The notes under the pieces: generated by a model
Databases searched by the model: none
Seen by the model: the letters and a program-made list of their open reading frames with translations, nothing else
What the model was told of the DNA's origin: nothing
Part shown: in pieces, positions 32,656-45,577 of the stretch
Numbering within the stretch: position 1 is the stretch's first letter
Layout of the letters: the number at the start of each line of letters is the position of its first letter
Assembly (NCBI GenBank): GCA_007026445.1
Contig: VDMD01000056.1
Location: 62,001 to 126,000 of the forward strand
DNA from: Schizophyllum amplum
Taxonomy: Eukaryota; Basidiomycota; Agaricomycetes; Agaricales; Schizophyllaceae
Reading direction: 5' to 3'
Length of the DNA: 64,000 nucleotides
Made by a program: the position numbers and the translations under genes

Positions 32656-35397
32656 CTACTCCTGCTCCTGCTCCTCGTAGTCCTCTTCCGGGGCGAAGAT
32701 GTTGCTGTTCTTTCTCGGGCGCATCGGCGTCATGCCCACACTCCCCACCCACCGCCACACACGCATCTCGTCCCCACCTCCCTCCTCCGCCAAATTCGCC
32801 CGCACATTCTCATTGCCCTCCACCAGCCTCTCCACATGCTTCCACACGCGCTCCCGCTGGCTCTTGTTCCACTCCTGCTGCAGGAGCAAATCGCGCAGGC
32901 GCGCGCTCCCAACGTACTCCTCCGGCGCGCGCACGGGGTCGGTGTAGTGCATCAGCTCTTGGTTCTGCAGGGTCTCCAGCACCTGGAGAGCCAGCTCGCG
33001 AGCGCGTTGCGTTTCCACCGTCTTGGTGCGATGTTGGTAGAGCTTCCACCAGCCGAAGATGGCCAGCGCCGTGGCAGCGAAGACGTAGAGTCGATAGTAG
33101 GCCCACGTCTCGCGAACGCTGACCTTAGCAAGACATGCCCACGAAAGGTTGTCTTCCATATGCGCGTAGTAACGTTGTCCACTGTAGGGCAGTGAGTCGC
33201 ATGTGGGTCAATTGTCTGCGAGAAGCATACCTGTCGTCCGTGCTTTGCATGATGACCTCGTACTGCGATAAGCGACCGAGGGCCTCGTCCAGCATCGTCT
33301 TGATGTTGAACTACAGTAATTCTTGAGTGACAAATTTCTACGACCAACGCACTGACATACCTTCTCGTTATTGTTGCCGGTCATCTTACGGAAGATGCTG
33401 GCGAGCTCGTCGTACGAGAAGCCCCATTGCCGCGCCTCCCCACCGTCCTTCGCGGCATACTCCTGGTACTCTCCAGCGCAGAGACGTTCCGACCGCGTGG
33501 CGCGCAACATGTTGCCCAGTCTATTAGCGTGCTTCATGGCGAGCGTCTCCCACTTGCCATCGTCGATGCAGCGAGGAGGAAAGGCGACGGGGCCCAAGCC
33601 CGGAAGACCGTCGAGCAGGCGCCAGGCGTCCAGCGGCTTCGTCGTGCCGTTGAGGTCGACTTTCGCGTGTGGCGGCGCGAAGAAGAGGAACTTGTTTGGC
33701 TTCAGTTCGAACTTCTCGTTGCATGTGACGGTGTCGCGGGAGCAGACAGCATGGGCCGGACAGGGCGTGCACGAGTCGGGAACAGGGAGTAAGGGAACTG
33801 GAGGACAGTAGGTACTGTTCGAAAGCTGTTCCAACTTCTCCGGTGACATGGACATGTTGACTTGGCTTAATCGGACTGAAATAGCCAATGGGTCGTCGGG
33901 GTCCTTAACAGTGCACTCGAGCGCCTCGATGCGGCGAACGCGAAGGTCCTGGAGGTAGGAGTTCATGGGTTCCCCATTCTGCTCCGATGTGCAGAAACCA
34001 ATTTGCGCGCTCTCCTGCTTATAACCCCAGGATAGATAGCCCAGCGCGAGAATCGCCAGCGTGAAGAACAGCCGTCGCATGGGAGAAGCCGGAGTTGGTT
34101 CTTCGTCCTGAAGCCGGGGGGCCTCAAGTTTGCGTCGCGGGCCTTCGGATATGCGCTGTCCGACAGCTTCGACTTCGTCATCTTCCTCGCCCTTGATGGG
34201 CACCTCGACGTCCTCGTATTCTTCGCCTCCCAAGAATGGCCGATCTTCATCGTCGTCGTCATCATCTTCGGGCACAAGATCCAGCTCTGGCACTTCAGAT
34301 ACGCCCGTCGCGCCCTCCTCCCACTCAACATCCCGGTCGTTGCGGCCGTGGAAGGGTCCTGAAGGTCCAGGCGAAGACGACGCGAAGGTGAACGGTCCCG
34401 ATGGCATATGCATTGGAATGGGGGAAGGTGGAGACAGAGGCGCGCGTATGGGCGATGGGGATAACATCTTCACTGGCGGGGACGGACGCGTGGGAGATTC
34501 CGGAGGTGCAGACGAAGAAAGTCGAGACTTGCGCGACGTCGAACTCTTGCGTGCCTTGGACCTCGGTGGAGAGGGGCGCACAGGTGAAGAGGACTCTGCC
34601 CCGGACTGGAAGATATTGTGATCCTCCCATCCGCTATCGTCGTTGCCCTGCAGCTAAGCGTAAGTATGTATGCAAGAGATATGGCCAGTATGCTTACGGA
34701 TACACGGCGGCTGGTGCGCTTACTTCCATCAGCCTGGAGGACGTCAGCACGCGGCCATCTGGCGCGACAAAGACACGCACGTTCTTCTTGCGTCTCCCAA
34801 TTTTGCGCGGCGGTGCCTCCTCAACCTCGTCTTCGGGCTCGCTTTCTTCGATCACAATGGGCTGTGCTGGTGCACGCCTTGTCGGGGCTGCAGCCGTCGG
34901 TTGCGCGGATGATCGTCGACGCTTGGGCTGGTGGTCGGTCAGTCAATGAACAGGGCGGAGGACCGAGCAGCACATACTGGTTCGGGCAGAGCCGCCAAGG
35001 GCTCTGGTTCTTCAGTTGGTTGGCGTGAGATACGACGGGAGGACCTGCGTGGCTGAACAGCAGCCTGCTCCTTTGTTAGCGCTTGCTTCGCGCGCGCCTC
35101 GGCTGCACGTACCTGCCCCCCATTCAACAGACGCCCCGTCACGCCGTCCGTGATACCGTCGTCGCTCGCAATCGAGTTGTCTTTCTTCAGGCGCTCCTTC
35201 TTGTATTTCCTCGCCTTGCCCTTGATCTCGTCATTGAAGAGCTTGACGAGCGTGGGCTTGTTGTAGGGGGTGGGGTACTGGACGTTGTGGTAGCCAAAGA
35301 CGCCGAGCAGCTGGGAGACGGTGAGCGATGCGGGGTTGAAGTCCGGCTCGAGGTAGTGGCCCTGCGCAATCACTTGCGCTGTCGTCAGCCGCGACAT
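32656..35397 (-). CDS. Src1/Heh1 (MAN1-like) inner nuclear membrane protein
   Basis: Six exons from ATG 35397, about 820 residues. Residues 1-55 form a HeH/LEM-like domain (LTVSQLLGVFGYHNVQYP, then KPTLVKLF). A long Ser/Pro and acidic linker with basic clusters (PKRRRSS, KIGRRKKN) follows and can serve as nuclear import signals. The first membrane helix is LFFTLAILALGYLSWGY (about 385-401). The lumenal MSC domain contains CTPCPAHAVCSRDTVTC and WETLAMKHANR. The second helix is LYVFAATALAIFGWW (about 680-695). The C-terminal winged-helix-like part has RVWKHVERLVEGNENVRANL. Role by family: tethering chromatin and rDNA to the nuclear envelope and helping nuclear pore quality control. Confidence 0.92.
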
Positions 35398-35549
35398 CGT
35401 GACGGTCGTGGTGGCGCGAGTCAACAAGGTGGCGCCTCGCACGTCACGCGTTCAACAAACGCGGGCCCGTGGGAATTCCTGACGCGTCGCACGTGATGCG
35501 CGACTGTAGGTCCCTATGTATAGCTTGTTTTCGTTTGTGCTACTCTAGA

Positions 35550-38500
35550 TCATACGTTGAACGTCGCCGAGACGCATCCAATGAACATCGCGTCCACTGC
35601 CCCCGCCGTGCGCTGCACGATGTACGCGTCCAGCGCGTCAAACACCCGCAACGCCAACGGCGCGCCTGCAGATCCCTCCGCATCATACCGCGCCTTCCGT
35701 GCCGGCCAGATGCCACCCTCCTGCATCCCCACGTAGTCAATCACCAAGGCGCCCTCGTCCCGTACTACCAGTTCGACCTCCCATCGGTCCAAACCATGGA
35801 ATGATGCTTCCTTGATATGATGTCGGCTACGGCCCTTCGGCGGGTCGTTGTCTAGGCTCCAGGACAGTACGTTCGCGTCAAATGCGATAACTGAGGTAAA
35901 AGTCAGTCGCTGCAAAGTAAACGACGATCAATGCCGCGTACCGCTCCATATAAGCCCAGGATGGTACATCTCCAACGTCAACGATCGCGTCCCCGCCTCC
36001 TCGTTCCGCTCATCCCGAATCGCCCGCGCATAGAACACAGGTACATCTGCAACCCACGGCGACACATAGCCAGCACCCACGTCCATGCTCACCGCGTACG
36101 GTGAGATGAACGCGGAGACTGGATACAGGGTGTTCCAGTCTGAATTATATTCCGTCATGGGCACCGCCGCGAACGTTTCTGAGAGGAGCCCCGGCACAGG
36201 GAGCATATCTCCAACCAGACTGGCAGCTTTGTCGTCTTCTGGAACGAGATCATTCGCGGCGACGGTACCGGGCGCTGTAGCAGGTAGCGCGGTAGCGATA
36301 TCCCTAGCCAGGCTTTCAAAGTCTGGAGCGGCGTCGAATCCACCGATATGTAGACGATGTTCCCCGCTGGTGACCTGTGAAGCCTTCGATCAGCAGCTGC
36401 TTCCTTGGAAGCAATACACCCCGCCTCACGTTTTCCATATGTACGAAAAAGACCCGCTTCTGATGCGTCGCATCGAAGGGCGAACGCGCCGCAAAATATG
36501 CGATCGACATCATCGTCGTCAGTGCCGCAAACCTCCTCGCCCGCCGCAGGAATCCCGTCGAGCGGGACGGCCCCGGCTCGTCATCGAAGCGGTAGACGAA
36601 GGGCACGGCAAGGGCGCATGAGTACGCGGTCAGGGCGCCCACGATGATAGCGATGACATTGTCCGCCGGCGCGTCGCCGCCCATACGGCCCGTCTGACAA
36701 AATGTCAGCACAACCATGGATATATTTTTGAGACGAAGAACAACGCACCAGGGGCACGAACACCTCCAGCGTCGGCATGATGATCAGCGCTCCGGTGTAC
36801 ACCGAGAACCCGGCGCCCCAAACATATGTTAGCAGCGAGATGCGCTTGCCTTTATATCATCTTCGTCAGCCTTCTCCTACACACCTTCAAGGACGAAGAG
36901 TACATACCAACAAACGCCGCATTCACTACATACCCCACCAAGAATGGTACACCGGTCAAGAAGAACAACGCCCCCGAGCCCACGCCCAGGAGCTGTATTC
37001 CCAACGCCGCCGCGCCCTGCAGCAGAATCACCGACCCCATGAGCGTGTGCTCGGGATCCGCACCGAGGCTGGGAACGAGTTTTTGGGAGACGAGGGCGCC
37101 TATCGTGCGGTTGAAAGATCAGCACAAAGCCTGACGTGCCAAGGGGGGGAAGAACGCACCCAACATCGCCGCAGGGCCGTAGAGCAACAGCGGCGAGTAC
37201 TCGTTCGAGAACCAGCTGAAGCCGCGGTTAAGGCCAAGGCGCATGCAGAAAGCAACGAGCGTGGGGCCCACGAGCGCGCCGATGAGGGCGGCGAAGACGG
37301 CGAGGCATCCGCGCGCTTGCAACGCGACGAGCGAGCGGGTCTGATGGTAGGTTGTGTCAGCTTCTGCTCATCGCGCATCAAAAATTGGGTCAAGTACTGA
37401 CCCTGCTGATATGCTGGCTCCGCACCGCGGCGACCATAACCAACAAAAGGACCGAGTACATCATCTACGATGATTTTTCAGCCCGTGCACCAAAGCTATC
37501 AGGGTACGACTAGGGCACACCTTGGCAGTACTGAACGAGTACATCCAGAACTTGCCGAAATGCGAAAAGTACACGGTCGTTGGGCGCGGTGCGTGTGCCG
37601 GGAGCGTGTTTATGGGCGACTCTGGCGAAGCGAGATAGCGGAGGAGCGCCAGGGAGTTCTCGCCCATATTCTAGGGGACGCCGTTCAATTGCCTGTAATG
37701 AGGATACGATAGGGAAAGGAGCGCACCTGCGCCACGCCCGGCTCGATGAACTCGACGAGGTCCTGCAGACACAATGAGCGAGAGGTCTCAGCATGAAACG
37801 GCTGGGGGCGTACATTGCGCATATGGTAAAGGTAGCTGTTGCCGATTACGGCCATCTGGACGCAACTTGAGCACACAATTCCCGCGGTCGATAACAACAG
37901 CAGTGGGTCTTACATCCAGACCGGTGACGCCCAGGTACTTCTCGAACTGACCAAAGTCGGTGCTGCATTGTCGCGTCAGCTGGAATAGTCGCGCCACAAA
38001 TTTGAGCATTATTCACTCAGACAGAATGATGCCCGAGCTGAATACGTCGTTGGCAAAGACCGTGCCGAAGGGCCTGGGTACATGCGAGTACGCCTCAATC
38101 ATCTGCTCGGAGGTGGCTTGAAAGAGGATCTCGCGTCCTGTGGTGCCGGCTGCTTCGAGGTTGATGACGGCACGGACGCTGGGGATATCAGCGAATTTCA
38201 AGGAAGCGTCCAGTCGAAGTACTCACGTATCACGCGTCGGATGCTGCGTCGAATAAAGATGTGAGCCGTCCTGTAGGGATTCCTCGGCGTTGTTGAACAC
38301 TACGCGAGGCGTGCCAGTATAGCAGCGGTGAGCGACGAAGGATCAGACCGCGTTCTCTGCATCCGTTTACTCACAGAAGATGATAGCATGCGCGGGCTCC
38401 CATCCTGGTGTGTGCAGCATAACACGCATGCACTCAAGCATGACGCCGACCGCGAGCGCATCGTCCGCGGCACCTGGACTGGGGAGCGTGCTATCGAGAT

Positions 38501-39126
38501 GCGAGTTGACGAGCACGGCGTGCTCTTTGCTCGCTGCGGTACCGTTGGAGACGCGAACGATGATGTTAGACAGGCCACGGTACGTCTTGTACACGCGATG
38601 ACCCATGATGTCAAACCTAGAGCTCGTCAGAGAGAACAAAGGCCATTGGCGCTTAAATTCACGCACCTGTGACTACCGTCGCCTTTCTGGTGCCAGACCT
38701 CGCACTCGAGGGCGCGTCCCTGAGAACGGACAATGGTCTCGCATTCGGCTTTGAAGGCCTGAGCCTGTGCGTACATCCAAGCGTCCCCTCGCGCATGTTC
38801 TTCCGTGCCGACGATGCGGTAGCCGATGTCCTCCGACAATGTCTTCGCGACGTCGAGGATGCGCGCTTCAGATATTTGCGGCAGTCCGGTGTCCGCGTTC
38901 GTACTGAAATGATAAGACGTATGCGTTCAGAGGATCAGATGATACGCACAGTTCCGCGATGGGTTCAGGAAGGGCTGAGGAACGGGGGTCAGCGACGCGC
39001 GCGACTTGAGTGATCGGTACGCGTACCAGCGTGCTGTTTGGACGCGAGAAATACGGCCAGTATCAATATGGGCGCAATTGCAGCAAAGGAGCGCAGTGGC
39101 CCCCATGCTGAGGAGGAGGGCTTCAT
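35550..39126 (-). CDS. M28 family membrane metallopeptidase (ERMP1/Pff1-like)
   Basis: Many exons from ATG 39126. The N-terminus is a signal anchor (FAAIAPILILAVFLA). The peptidase domain has the expected zinc ligands and catalytic residues: NSHLDST, GAADDALAVG, LFNNAEESLQDGSHLYS, INLEAAGTTGRE, and IGNSYLYHMR. It also has the ERMP1-like segment FGQFEKYLGVTGLD. The second half has several hydrophobic segments and ends in a lumenal domain (DRWEVELVVRDEGALVIDYV) that stops at 35550. Predicted multi-pass protein of the ER or vacuole membrane, with a soluble M28 aminopeptidase-type domain. Fungal relatives are annotated as vacuolar membrane protease or ER metallopeptidase; I cannot decide between the two compartments. 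Confidence 0.88.
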
Positions 39127-39368
39127 GTTCGTCCAAGACAATGAACGCGGTCCTCTGAGGGCTGGTGACGCAAAACCGGCGTCCGGTCCGAGTGCCGAGC
39201 CATGCCACACCGCGTCCTCACTCAACTCAACTCGAACTCTCAAGTGAATTGGGAGGACGCGCGCTGTATCTCCCTCCTCAGACTCCTCCAAGCTTACTCT
39301 CTGGACCGCATTGACTCGAGGTCGACTTGGGTGCTGATCTGACGTTGCTCATTCGCGCCATTCGCCAG

Positions 39369-39415
39369 GTGCGTACTTTACTGTCGCATTCCGTATGCTC
39401 CTCATGAATATGCAG
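39369..39415 (+). other. probable 5'-UTR intron of F-box-like gene
   Basis: GTGCGT to ATGCAG, 47 nt, ending 7 nt before ATG 39423. It matches the position of the leader introns at the 1642 and 16612 copies. Confidence 0.5.
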
Positions 39416-39422
39416 GACAACA

Positions 39423-41173
39423 ATGTTCTCTGATTACCTTGAGGCGGTCGACTTGAGCGCCACGCTGTGTCGTGCATGCGGCACTTCCTTGTCCGCGTCG
39501 ATGTTGTCCGCTCTGAATCCTATGGACGTCCTCCGGTCAGACATGCTTCCGCGGACAACGAGGTTTCCGACATTCGCCATGCAATTTCTGCAGAACTGAT
39601 CTCCATTCGCACGTACGCTGAGGCAATATCCGACCTCGAGTCAAGACTAGAGCGGCTGCGTACCCAGCACGGTCTTCTCGTTGCCAACCTGAGACACAAG
39701 CGCTCCTTACTGGCACCCATCCGGCGCCTGCCTCCCGAAGTTCTCGCCATCATCCTCACCTTCGCCTTCTCTGCCGTCTTCCGCCACAAACCGGACAGTA
39801 CGCGCATCTGGCGGCATCCTATCCTACGCGTCTGCAGACGCTGGCGTACGGTCGCATTCGCGACCTCAAACATGTGGGCCGACATCGTCCTCTACCCGAT
39901 ACACGATCGGTACTGGCGCAAGACCCTCAGAAGGTGTATGCGGCTATCGAGGAGTCGCCCGTTGAACATCTGCTTAGATGGCAGGTGCCCGCGATGGCGC
40001 TGTGAGCGGGCTGCGCGACCGATGGTACCGAAGCGCGAATGGAAGGCGATGGCGGATTTGCTCCATGCAACCGCTTCCAGGTGGCGAGGTCTATGCCTGA
40101 ACAAAATATGGCCGCCCAGCGAACTTTTTGAGGGAAGTCGGCCACTGCCGTTGCTCACAACACTCGAACTCACGAGATGCGAGTTCAACTCGACCGACAA
40201 AACCAGGGTCTCCGCGATGTCGTTTTTCACGGACTGTCCCGCCCTGCTTGATGTTCGCGTCGTGGATGTGGCCATATTCCCCTCAGATCTGCCCTGGGCT
40301 CAGTTCTCCGTATTGGACCTCGATGTGCGCTATGAGCACGATCTCGATGCATGTGTCGAGCATCTGCAAGCGTGCCACAATCTGCAGAGCTTGAATCTCG
40401 CTACACGATCTGGGAGCGTTGAACTTCCTCACCTCCACCTACCTGCTCTGCGATGCATCCAACTCCACGGTAGTGCGGTCAACCTCCTCGACACCCTGAC
40501 TGCCCCTCGCCTCCAGGACATCTCCATCATGTCGTGCAGGTCCATGGGCAAACTTCTTGCTTTTGCAGATCGGAATCACGGTATCGCTCGCGGCATTTCA
40601 TCTCTTATGCTAAGTTTTGAAGTGGAGCCTGAATCTGAAGACGATCACGAGCCTGAATCTGGAGACGATCACGAGCATTGGGTGAAGCTATGCACAGCTT
40701 ACGAAAGCCTCTCGCGCTTGTCGATCCATAACCTCTTAGATGATCATGACATCTTTCTCTCCATGGCGCGGTCTCTCACATCTCATCCGAACCTCCTTCC
40801 AAACCTCGTTTACCTCAATTTCTGCGATGCTGTTGTAACGTCTCGAGAAGGCATGGACGCACTGATCGACCTCCATGACCGTCTCACAAGCAACCGATGC
40901 ACCGATGCAGCTACGTTTGAGATGGTCGTCGCTTATGCCGGTAGGCCAGTACACGAGAAGGGGATCATCGTGGCCGGGTTGATGTCGCATGCCGAAAGAG
41001 AGTCGCGCCCCGGACGTTTCCAGTGGCCGACGAACGACTCTGACCCCGAAGACGAGTCGGAACCGGACGAAGAGCCAGAACCGGAGGAGGACTTCGAAGA
41101 CGACATGTACTCGGAAGATGGCTCGGACCCGCAGGACTCGGACGATGAAGACATGGATGAGTACTATATGTAG
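39423..41173 (+). CDS. F-box-like protein, N-terminal frameshift
   Basis: The long frame ends at 41173 and carries F-box-like core LLAPIRRLPPEVLAIIL, HPILRVCRRWRTVAFATSNMW, a leucine-rich body and an acidic tail (ESEPDEEPEPEEDFEDD). The family N-terminus (LCRACGTSLSA) lies in a different frame, starting at ATG 39423 just after a probable 5'-UTR intron and staying open to about 39602. The family alignment switches frame near 39545-39556. Either an indel has disrupted the N-terminus, or translation starts at ATG 39476 in the long frame and makes a protein without the Cys-x2-Cys motif. A sequencing error is also possible. The rest looks intact. Confidence 0.65.
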
Positions 41174-41597
41174 AAGGACATGAACACGGGTGACTTCATA
41201 GGGTACGGCTTGTCATACCTTTGTCACTTAGGACTGACCGAACTCGCGCTGGCCAGCGCGAAAGGGAACATGTGCCATGTTGGACATAGACGGATTGTAT
41301 GGCATGTTACTCTCTGCTTATGTCCCTTATGAAGTATCGATGTCGATTAGAGATGCGCATAAGTAGCCAAACGCACGAGATGGAACTCGTTGCCAATCCT
41401 GTGCACTGTGAGCACCGGACACTCTAAACAACAAGTAGGCCTTCTCTGAGCTAGTCCCCACCACAAACAGTAACTTACTTACAGACTCGACTTCAACGCT
41501 GATTCGAGAGGACAAGCTGTGACATCAGATACATTGATCAAATAAATCGTAAAATACATGTTCTTTCATGGGTCATCAAGTACTACACACCCTTCTG
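41174..41597. other. intergenic, convergent 3' flanks
   Basis: Lies between the F-box-like gene (+) and the sugar transporter (-). Nothing recognised. Confidence 0.5.
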
Positions 41598-43809
41598 TCA
41601 TGCCTTCACCTCTACGTCGTCCTCCATATGATCTGTCGAGTCGCCACCGCCAGTTTCCACCGCCTGCGCCATTGTCGTCTTCCCACTCGCCACCTGCGCC
41701 TTCAACTTCGCGAAATGCCGCTCCTCATCCCATGTCCAGATGCTTTTCGACGCGAAAAGCATATCCATCTCCTCCAGCGTCCGGTTTGCCGTCTCCGGAT
41801 ACAGCGCGTATACGACGGGAATGCATAGGAAGTTGACGGCACCGAAGATGTGCAGTGCGCTGGGAACGCGTGTGAGCCATTATTTAGGTGATGGCACGAG
41901 AGGTAGGCTCACTTTTCACCCAAGGAGGACAGCATCACGGGCGTGAGCATCATGAGCCAGCCGTTTCCAACCGACCAGCCCATGACACCGAAGGCATTGC
42001 CCTTCGCGCGCACTTCAAGCGGGAAGATCTATCGACGTTGTGAGCTCGAGGTAATCGCAAGGTGCGTGCGGAATGAACTCACTTCCGTTGGATACACCCA
42101 TGGAATCGTCAACCACGTCGCGCCAAAGACGAAAGTGTACAGGAATACGAAGAAAGTCGTCGCTCCTCCGTACCCGGCGGCGTTCTCTGGGTTGTCCTTG
42201 AGCAGCCGCGCGAACGCGCCTGCGAGGATCAGGGAGATGCCCTGACCGACACAGCCCCAATACAAGCCCATGCGCCGGCCGAATCTGTCAATCGTGACCA
42301 CAGCGAGCAGCGTCGAGATACAGTATGTGATCTGTGCGCAGCGGATCAGCATGAATTCTTCAGTCTTCTTCGCAAAAGCTTGCTCACGTTATTCAACCCG
42401 GACAACCACTGCGTCTTGCGCGCATCGTACCCCGCCTGCGCAAAGATCGTCGGCGCGTACACCGTGATCGCCGCAATGCCGCACCACTCCTGCAGAATCT
42501 GCAGCCACACGGCGAGATTGATGCGGCGCGAGATGTGCAGGTCGCCGTCGCCGATCGAGAAGAACATGTTCCAGTAGTTGTTCATTTTGCTGTGCTTCTT
42601 CTCGAGCTGCACGACGTCAACGATCGAGGCGAGCTCCTCTTCAGCGGAGTGTAGTTCGGGGTCGGTGTCCTCAGAGCGGAGGTGTTCCAAGATATGGCGT
42701 GCCTCCTCGATGCGACCGACCTTGACGAGCCAGCGAGGAGACTCGGGCATCCAGTAGATGGCGATCTGCGATACAGTTACATTTAGAGGATGCTGAATGC
42801 GCTGTATACGGGGAGGCCTACCATGAACATGGCGAGAGGGACTAGTTGGAATGCAATGGGGAATCGCCAGCGGACCTGCGTGTCGCCATCGCCAACGAAT
42901 CCTGTGCGGAAAGCATCAGATACGAGCGGAGCAAGCTAGCGGTGTGCGTACCGAGGGCGAACTATAAGGAGGTGCTTCAGTAAAATAGTATTAATGAGGG
43001 AGGAAAGATCACACACCTCCAGCCAATATGCTACAACGACGCCAAAAATGTTCTGGAGATATGTTTAGCAAGCACTCGGTAGTATGTTTGAGGAAGAGCG
43101 TACCAAGGTGAACTCCATTGCAATGAAGGCACCTCTAGACTTATGGCTCGCTACTTCCGCCGACCATACTGGGACAACGGCATTCAAGTACCCCGTCCCA
43201 ATTCCGTTGATGACGCGAGCGCATAGCATCCTGCCGTGGGCGTCAGTACTTTCACTCGTGATCCCACGGCATATTTTGCGCACCAAGCGAGATTTTGCGC
43301 GGAGCACTGCAAAGCGGCACCAAAAATGACCCATGCGCAACCGTGAATCATGGTCTTGATACGGCCTATGCGGTCGCCCAAGACACCAGCGATGATACAC
43401 CCTATCAAAGTGCCAAAGTAGTAGACTGCGAGACATGTCAATGAGTATCTGTTGGGAAGGGAGCAGGACGCTACGCACTGGCGACGATTCCTCCTTGTCT
43501 CTCAGAGTTCGTGACGGTTGCAACCCAGCCTTCAGACTTCCCTTGGTACTGTGAGTACCCAAGGCCCATCGTTCTGACATAGTCAGGCGAGGTGTTGACC
43601 CCTGCGGAGGTGAAGTAAGCATCGCATGCGCGGCTGCAGCAGGCGCCTACATACCTCCCATCATTCCTTGGTCATATCCAAAACTATCGAGCCATTCAGC
43701 CGCCTGTCTCTCCCGATCGCAAGGAGTAAACGACGTACAAGAAGATAGCAAGCCCTGCGACAAAATTGATCATGTACACGAGCTTCTTGCCCTTCAATTT
43801 CGTCCTCAT
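41598..43809 (-). CDS. MFS sugar transporter (hexose/STL1-type)
   Basis: Multi-exon gene, ATG 43809, TGA 41598, about 530 residues. Family signatures in order: FFGYDQGMMGG in the first membrane helix, YYFGTLIGCIIAGVLGDRIGRIK (loop 2-3 motif), RVINGIGTGYLNAVVPVWSAE, PESPRWLVKVGR before the central loop, WLQILQEWCGIAAITVYAPTIF, TIDRFGRRMGLYWG, and PETANRTLEEMD at the end of helix 12. These define the 12-helix sugar porter family at the plasma membrane. The exact sugar cannot be read from the sequence. The last 60 residues form a cytosolic tail. The first donor is GTACGT, which places FFGYDQG in frame. Confidence 0.92.
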
Positions 43810-44691
43810 CGTGCAGGCGTCGGGTGGGGGAGGCGTGAACAGGAAAGGGGAGGAAAGACTTCGCCGGCGACTCAGATGACGCGCGCCATTTTATAGCGCG
43901 AATGGGGCGGCTTTTGTCCCGGCATACGCAAAAGCGAGGAGTGAGGGGTGAATGCGGAGAGATCATATCGGAAGCATGTAACCCCGCGGGCGCCGGTATC
44001 TTGAGGAGAAGAAGAATGCGGGGTCGCAGACGTCACCGGGGACGCCCATTGTTCACCTGAGAGTTGCCTGAGAGAGAAGAAAAGGGCTTCTTCAGTACGT
44101 GTGTGCGACCTTCGCAAGCCTTCGCAAGCGCAAAGTCGATTGAGGTTCCTAGCAGCATCTGCTCAACGTCAGAATGATTCAAGATGGAGGATTGAGAGGA
44201 AAAGCGTGAGAAACTACAAGGGCGCGTGACCATTGTTCATATCCGGACCGCGTTTCCGGTCGCTGCTTCCCACCGCCACTGTCAGGCGGCTCACCCCGTC
44301 GGGTTTCCGACATGCGAAACGCTTCAGAGAAAAGGCGTTTTGGGCACGTATAGGAGGCCGAGATGTGATGCGCTTCAGGCTTCAGTACTTCAGTACTTAC
44401 TCCAGTACCTTGCCGTTGCAATGCAAAAACAAATCCAGCCTTGTTCAACCCCGCTTCAGGCTGCCAGTGCTAAGTACCGACCCCGGCATCGTCCCCGAAC
44501 CCCAGTCCCCTCCCCCATAAAACGTGTTTAGGATGATCACTACTCTTTTCAGGGCTATCTCCGATAAAGGTCAATAAAGTGTGGGGATCGCCAGGATCCG
44601 AACGTCGAGGAATTCTCTCACCGAGCTGCCCTTTCGATGCAGCGCAAGTGCCACTGTGGACTAGTCTCCAAGGCAGACGTTCAGGGAACGT

Positions 44692-44811
44692 CTGCTTCCA
44701 AACGCGCCCTGGAAACCGGAACGGGGCGAATTTGACTCACGTGAGCTTTACCACGCTCGGGGACATCTCTTTTTGGAAGGCTACCTCCCGAAAAAGGTGT
44801 TATCCCCGAGA
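44692..44811 (+). pseudogene. coding-like relic, copy A (LLPNAP fragment)
   Basis: The plus-strand frame reads LLPNAPWKPERGEFDSREL then HARGHLFLEGYLPKKVLSP. It matches copy B (45460-45577) in sequence and reading frame, with mostly conservative differences. I do not recognise the parent protein. It stays open for about 30 further codons, then stops. Confidence 0.5.
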
Positions 44812-45459
44812 ACGACTAAACAAGTGCGAGTTTACAGTGAGCAGCCCATCGTCGGCTCTTCGCATGGCACCTGAGTACCATGAGGACTTCAGCATTACCT
44901 CTCAATGTAGGTTCCCTCCGCATTTTTTTGTGCCGAGAACAAAAGTATTTGGGGGATTCCGAGATCTCGAGTTGATCTTGAGTTTGCTCTTCTCAAGCCG
45001 TGTCCGAGACCTCCAGCGCACGGACCAAATTACAGCGCTTCCATATCTTTCCATATGAGCAATGGGGTGCACTACTAAGTGGTGAGCAAATAGCCCTTTA
45101 TACCACCATGAGCAGTTACACGATACGTTCAGCTCAGTAGTAACTGCACCGCTGGCGGGCATGCTGCACTTGCTGTCAGTTATGTCTTGCTTATGGCCGG
45201 CGCTTGTAAGTCTCCGTGCCCAAGGCGAGAACCTTCTGGAGGCTGCCTCGCCGCATGTTTTACTCCTGACGTGCTTCACTAAGTACTAACTAGCCTCGGT
45301 GAGTCAGAGCAGCTGGGGAAGCATAGCCCGGTACAGTCCTTGGGTGTCAAATATAAACCACTTTGCTTATGTCCCCATATTCGCCTGAGATCTTGATAGC
45401 TTGTGGTGAGCCGTAGCGCCATGGCGGGGCGTAGAGGAAAGGATATGCTTTATTGGCGC

Positions 45460-45577
45460 CCGGAGATAACACCTTATTTGGGAGGTAGCCTTCCCGAAAG
45501 AGACGTCCCCGAGCGTGGAAAAACTCACGTGAGATCAATTCGCCCCGTTCCGGTTCCAGGGGCGCGTTTGGAAGCAG
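45460..45577 (-). pseudogene. coding-like relic, copy B (LLPNAP fragment)
   Basis: The minus-strand frame reads LLPNAPLEPERGELISREFF then HARGRLFREGYLPNKVLSP, and stays open on both sides with a further protein-like stretch (YPFLYAPPWRYGSPQAI) down to about 45380. Together with copy A it forms an inverted pair 650 bp apart. Confidence 0.5.

Noticed and set aside
44579..44640. tRNA-like GGATCCGAACG stretch
   Set aside because: The stems of a tRNA do not pair and no acceptor stem is found.
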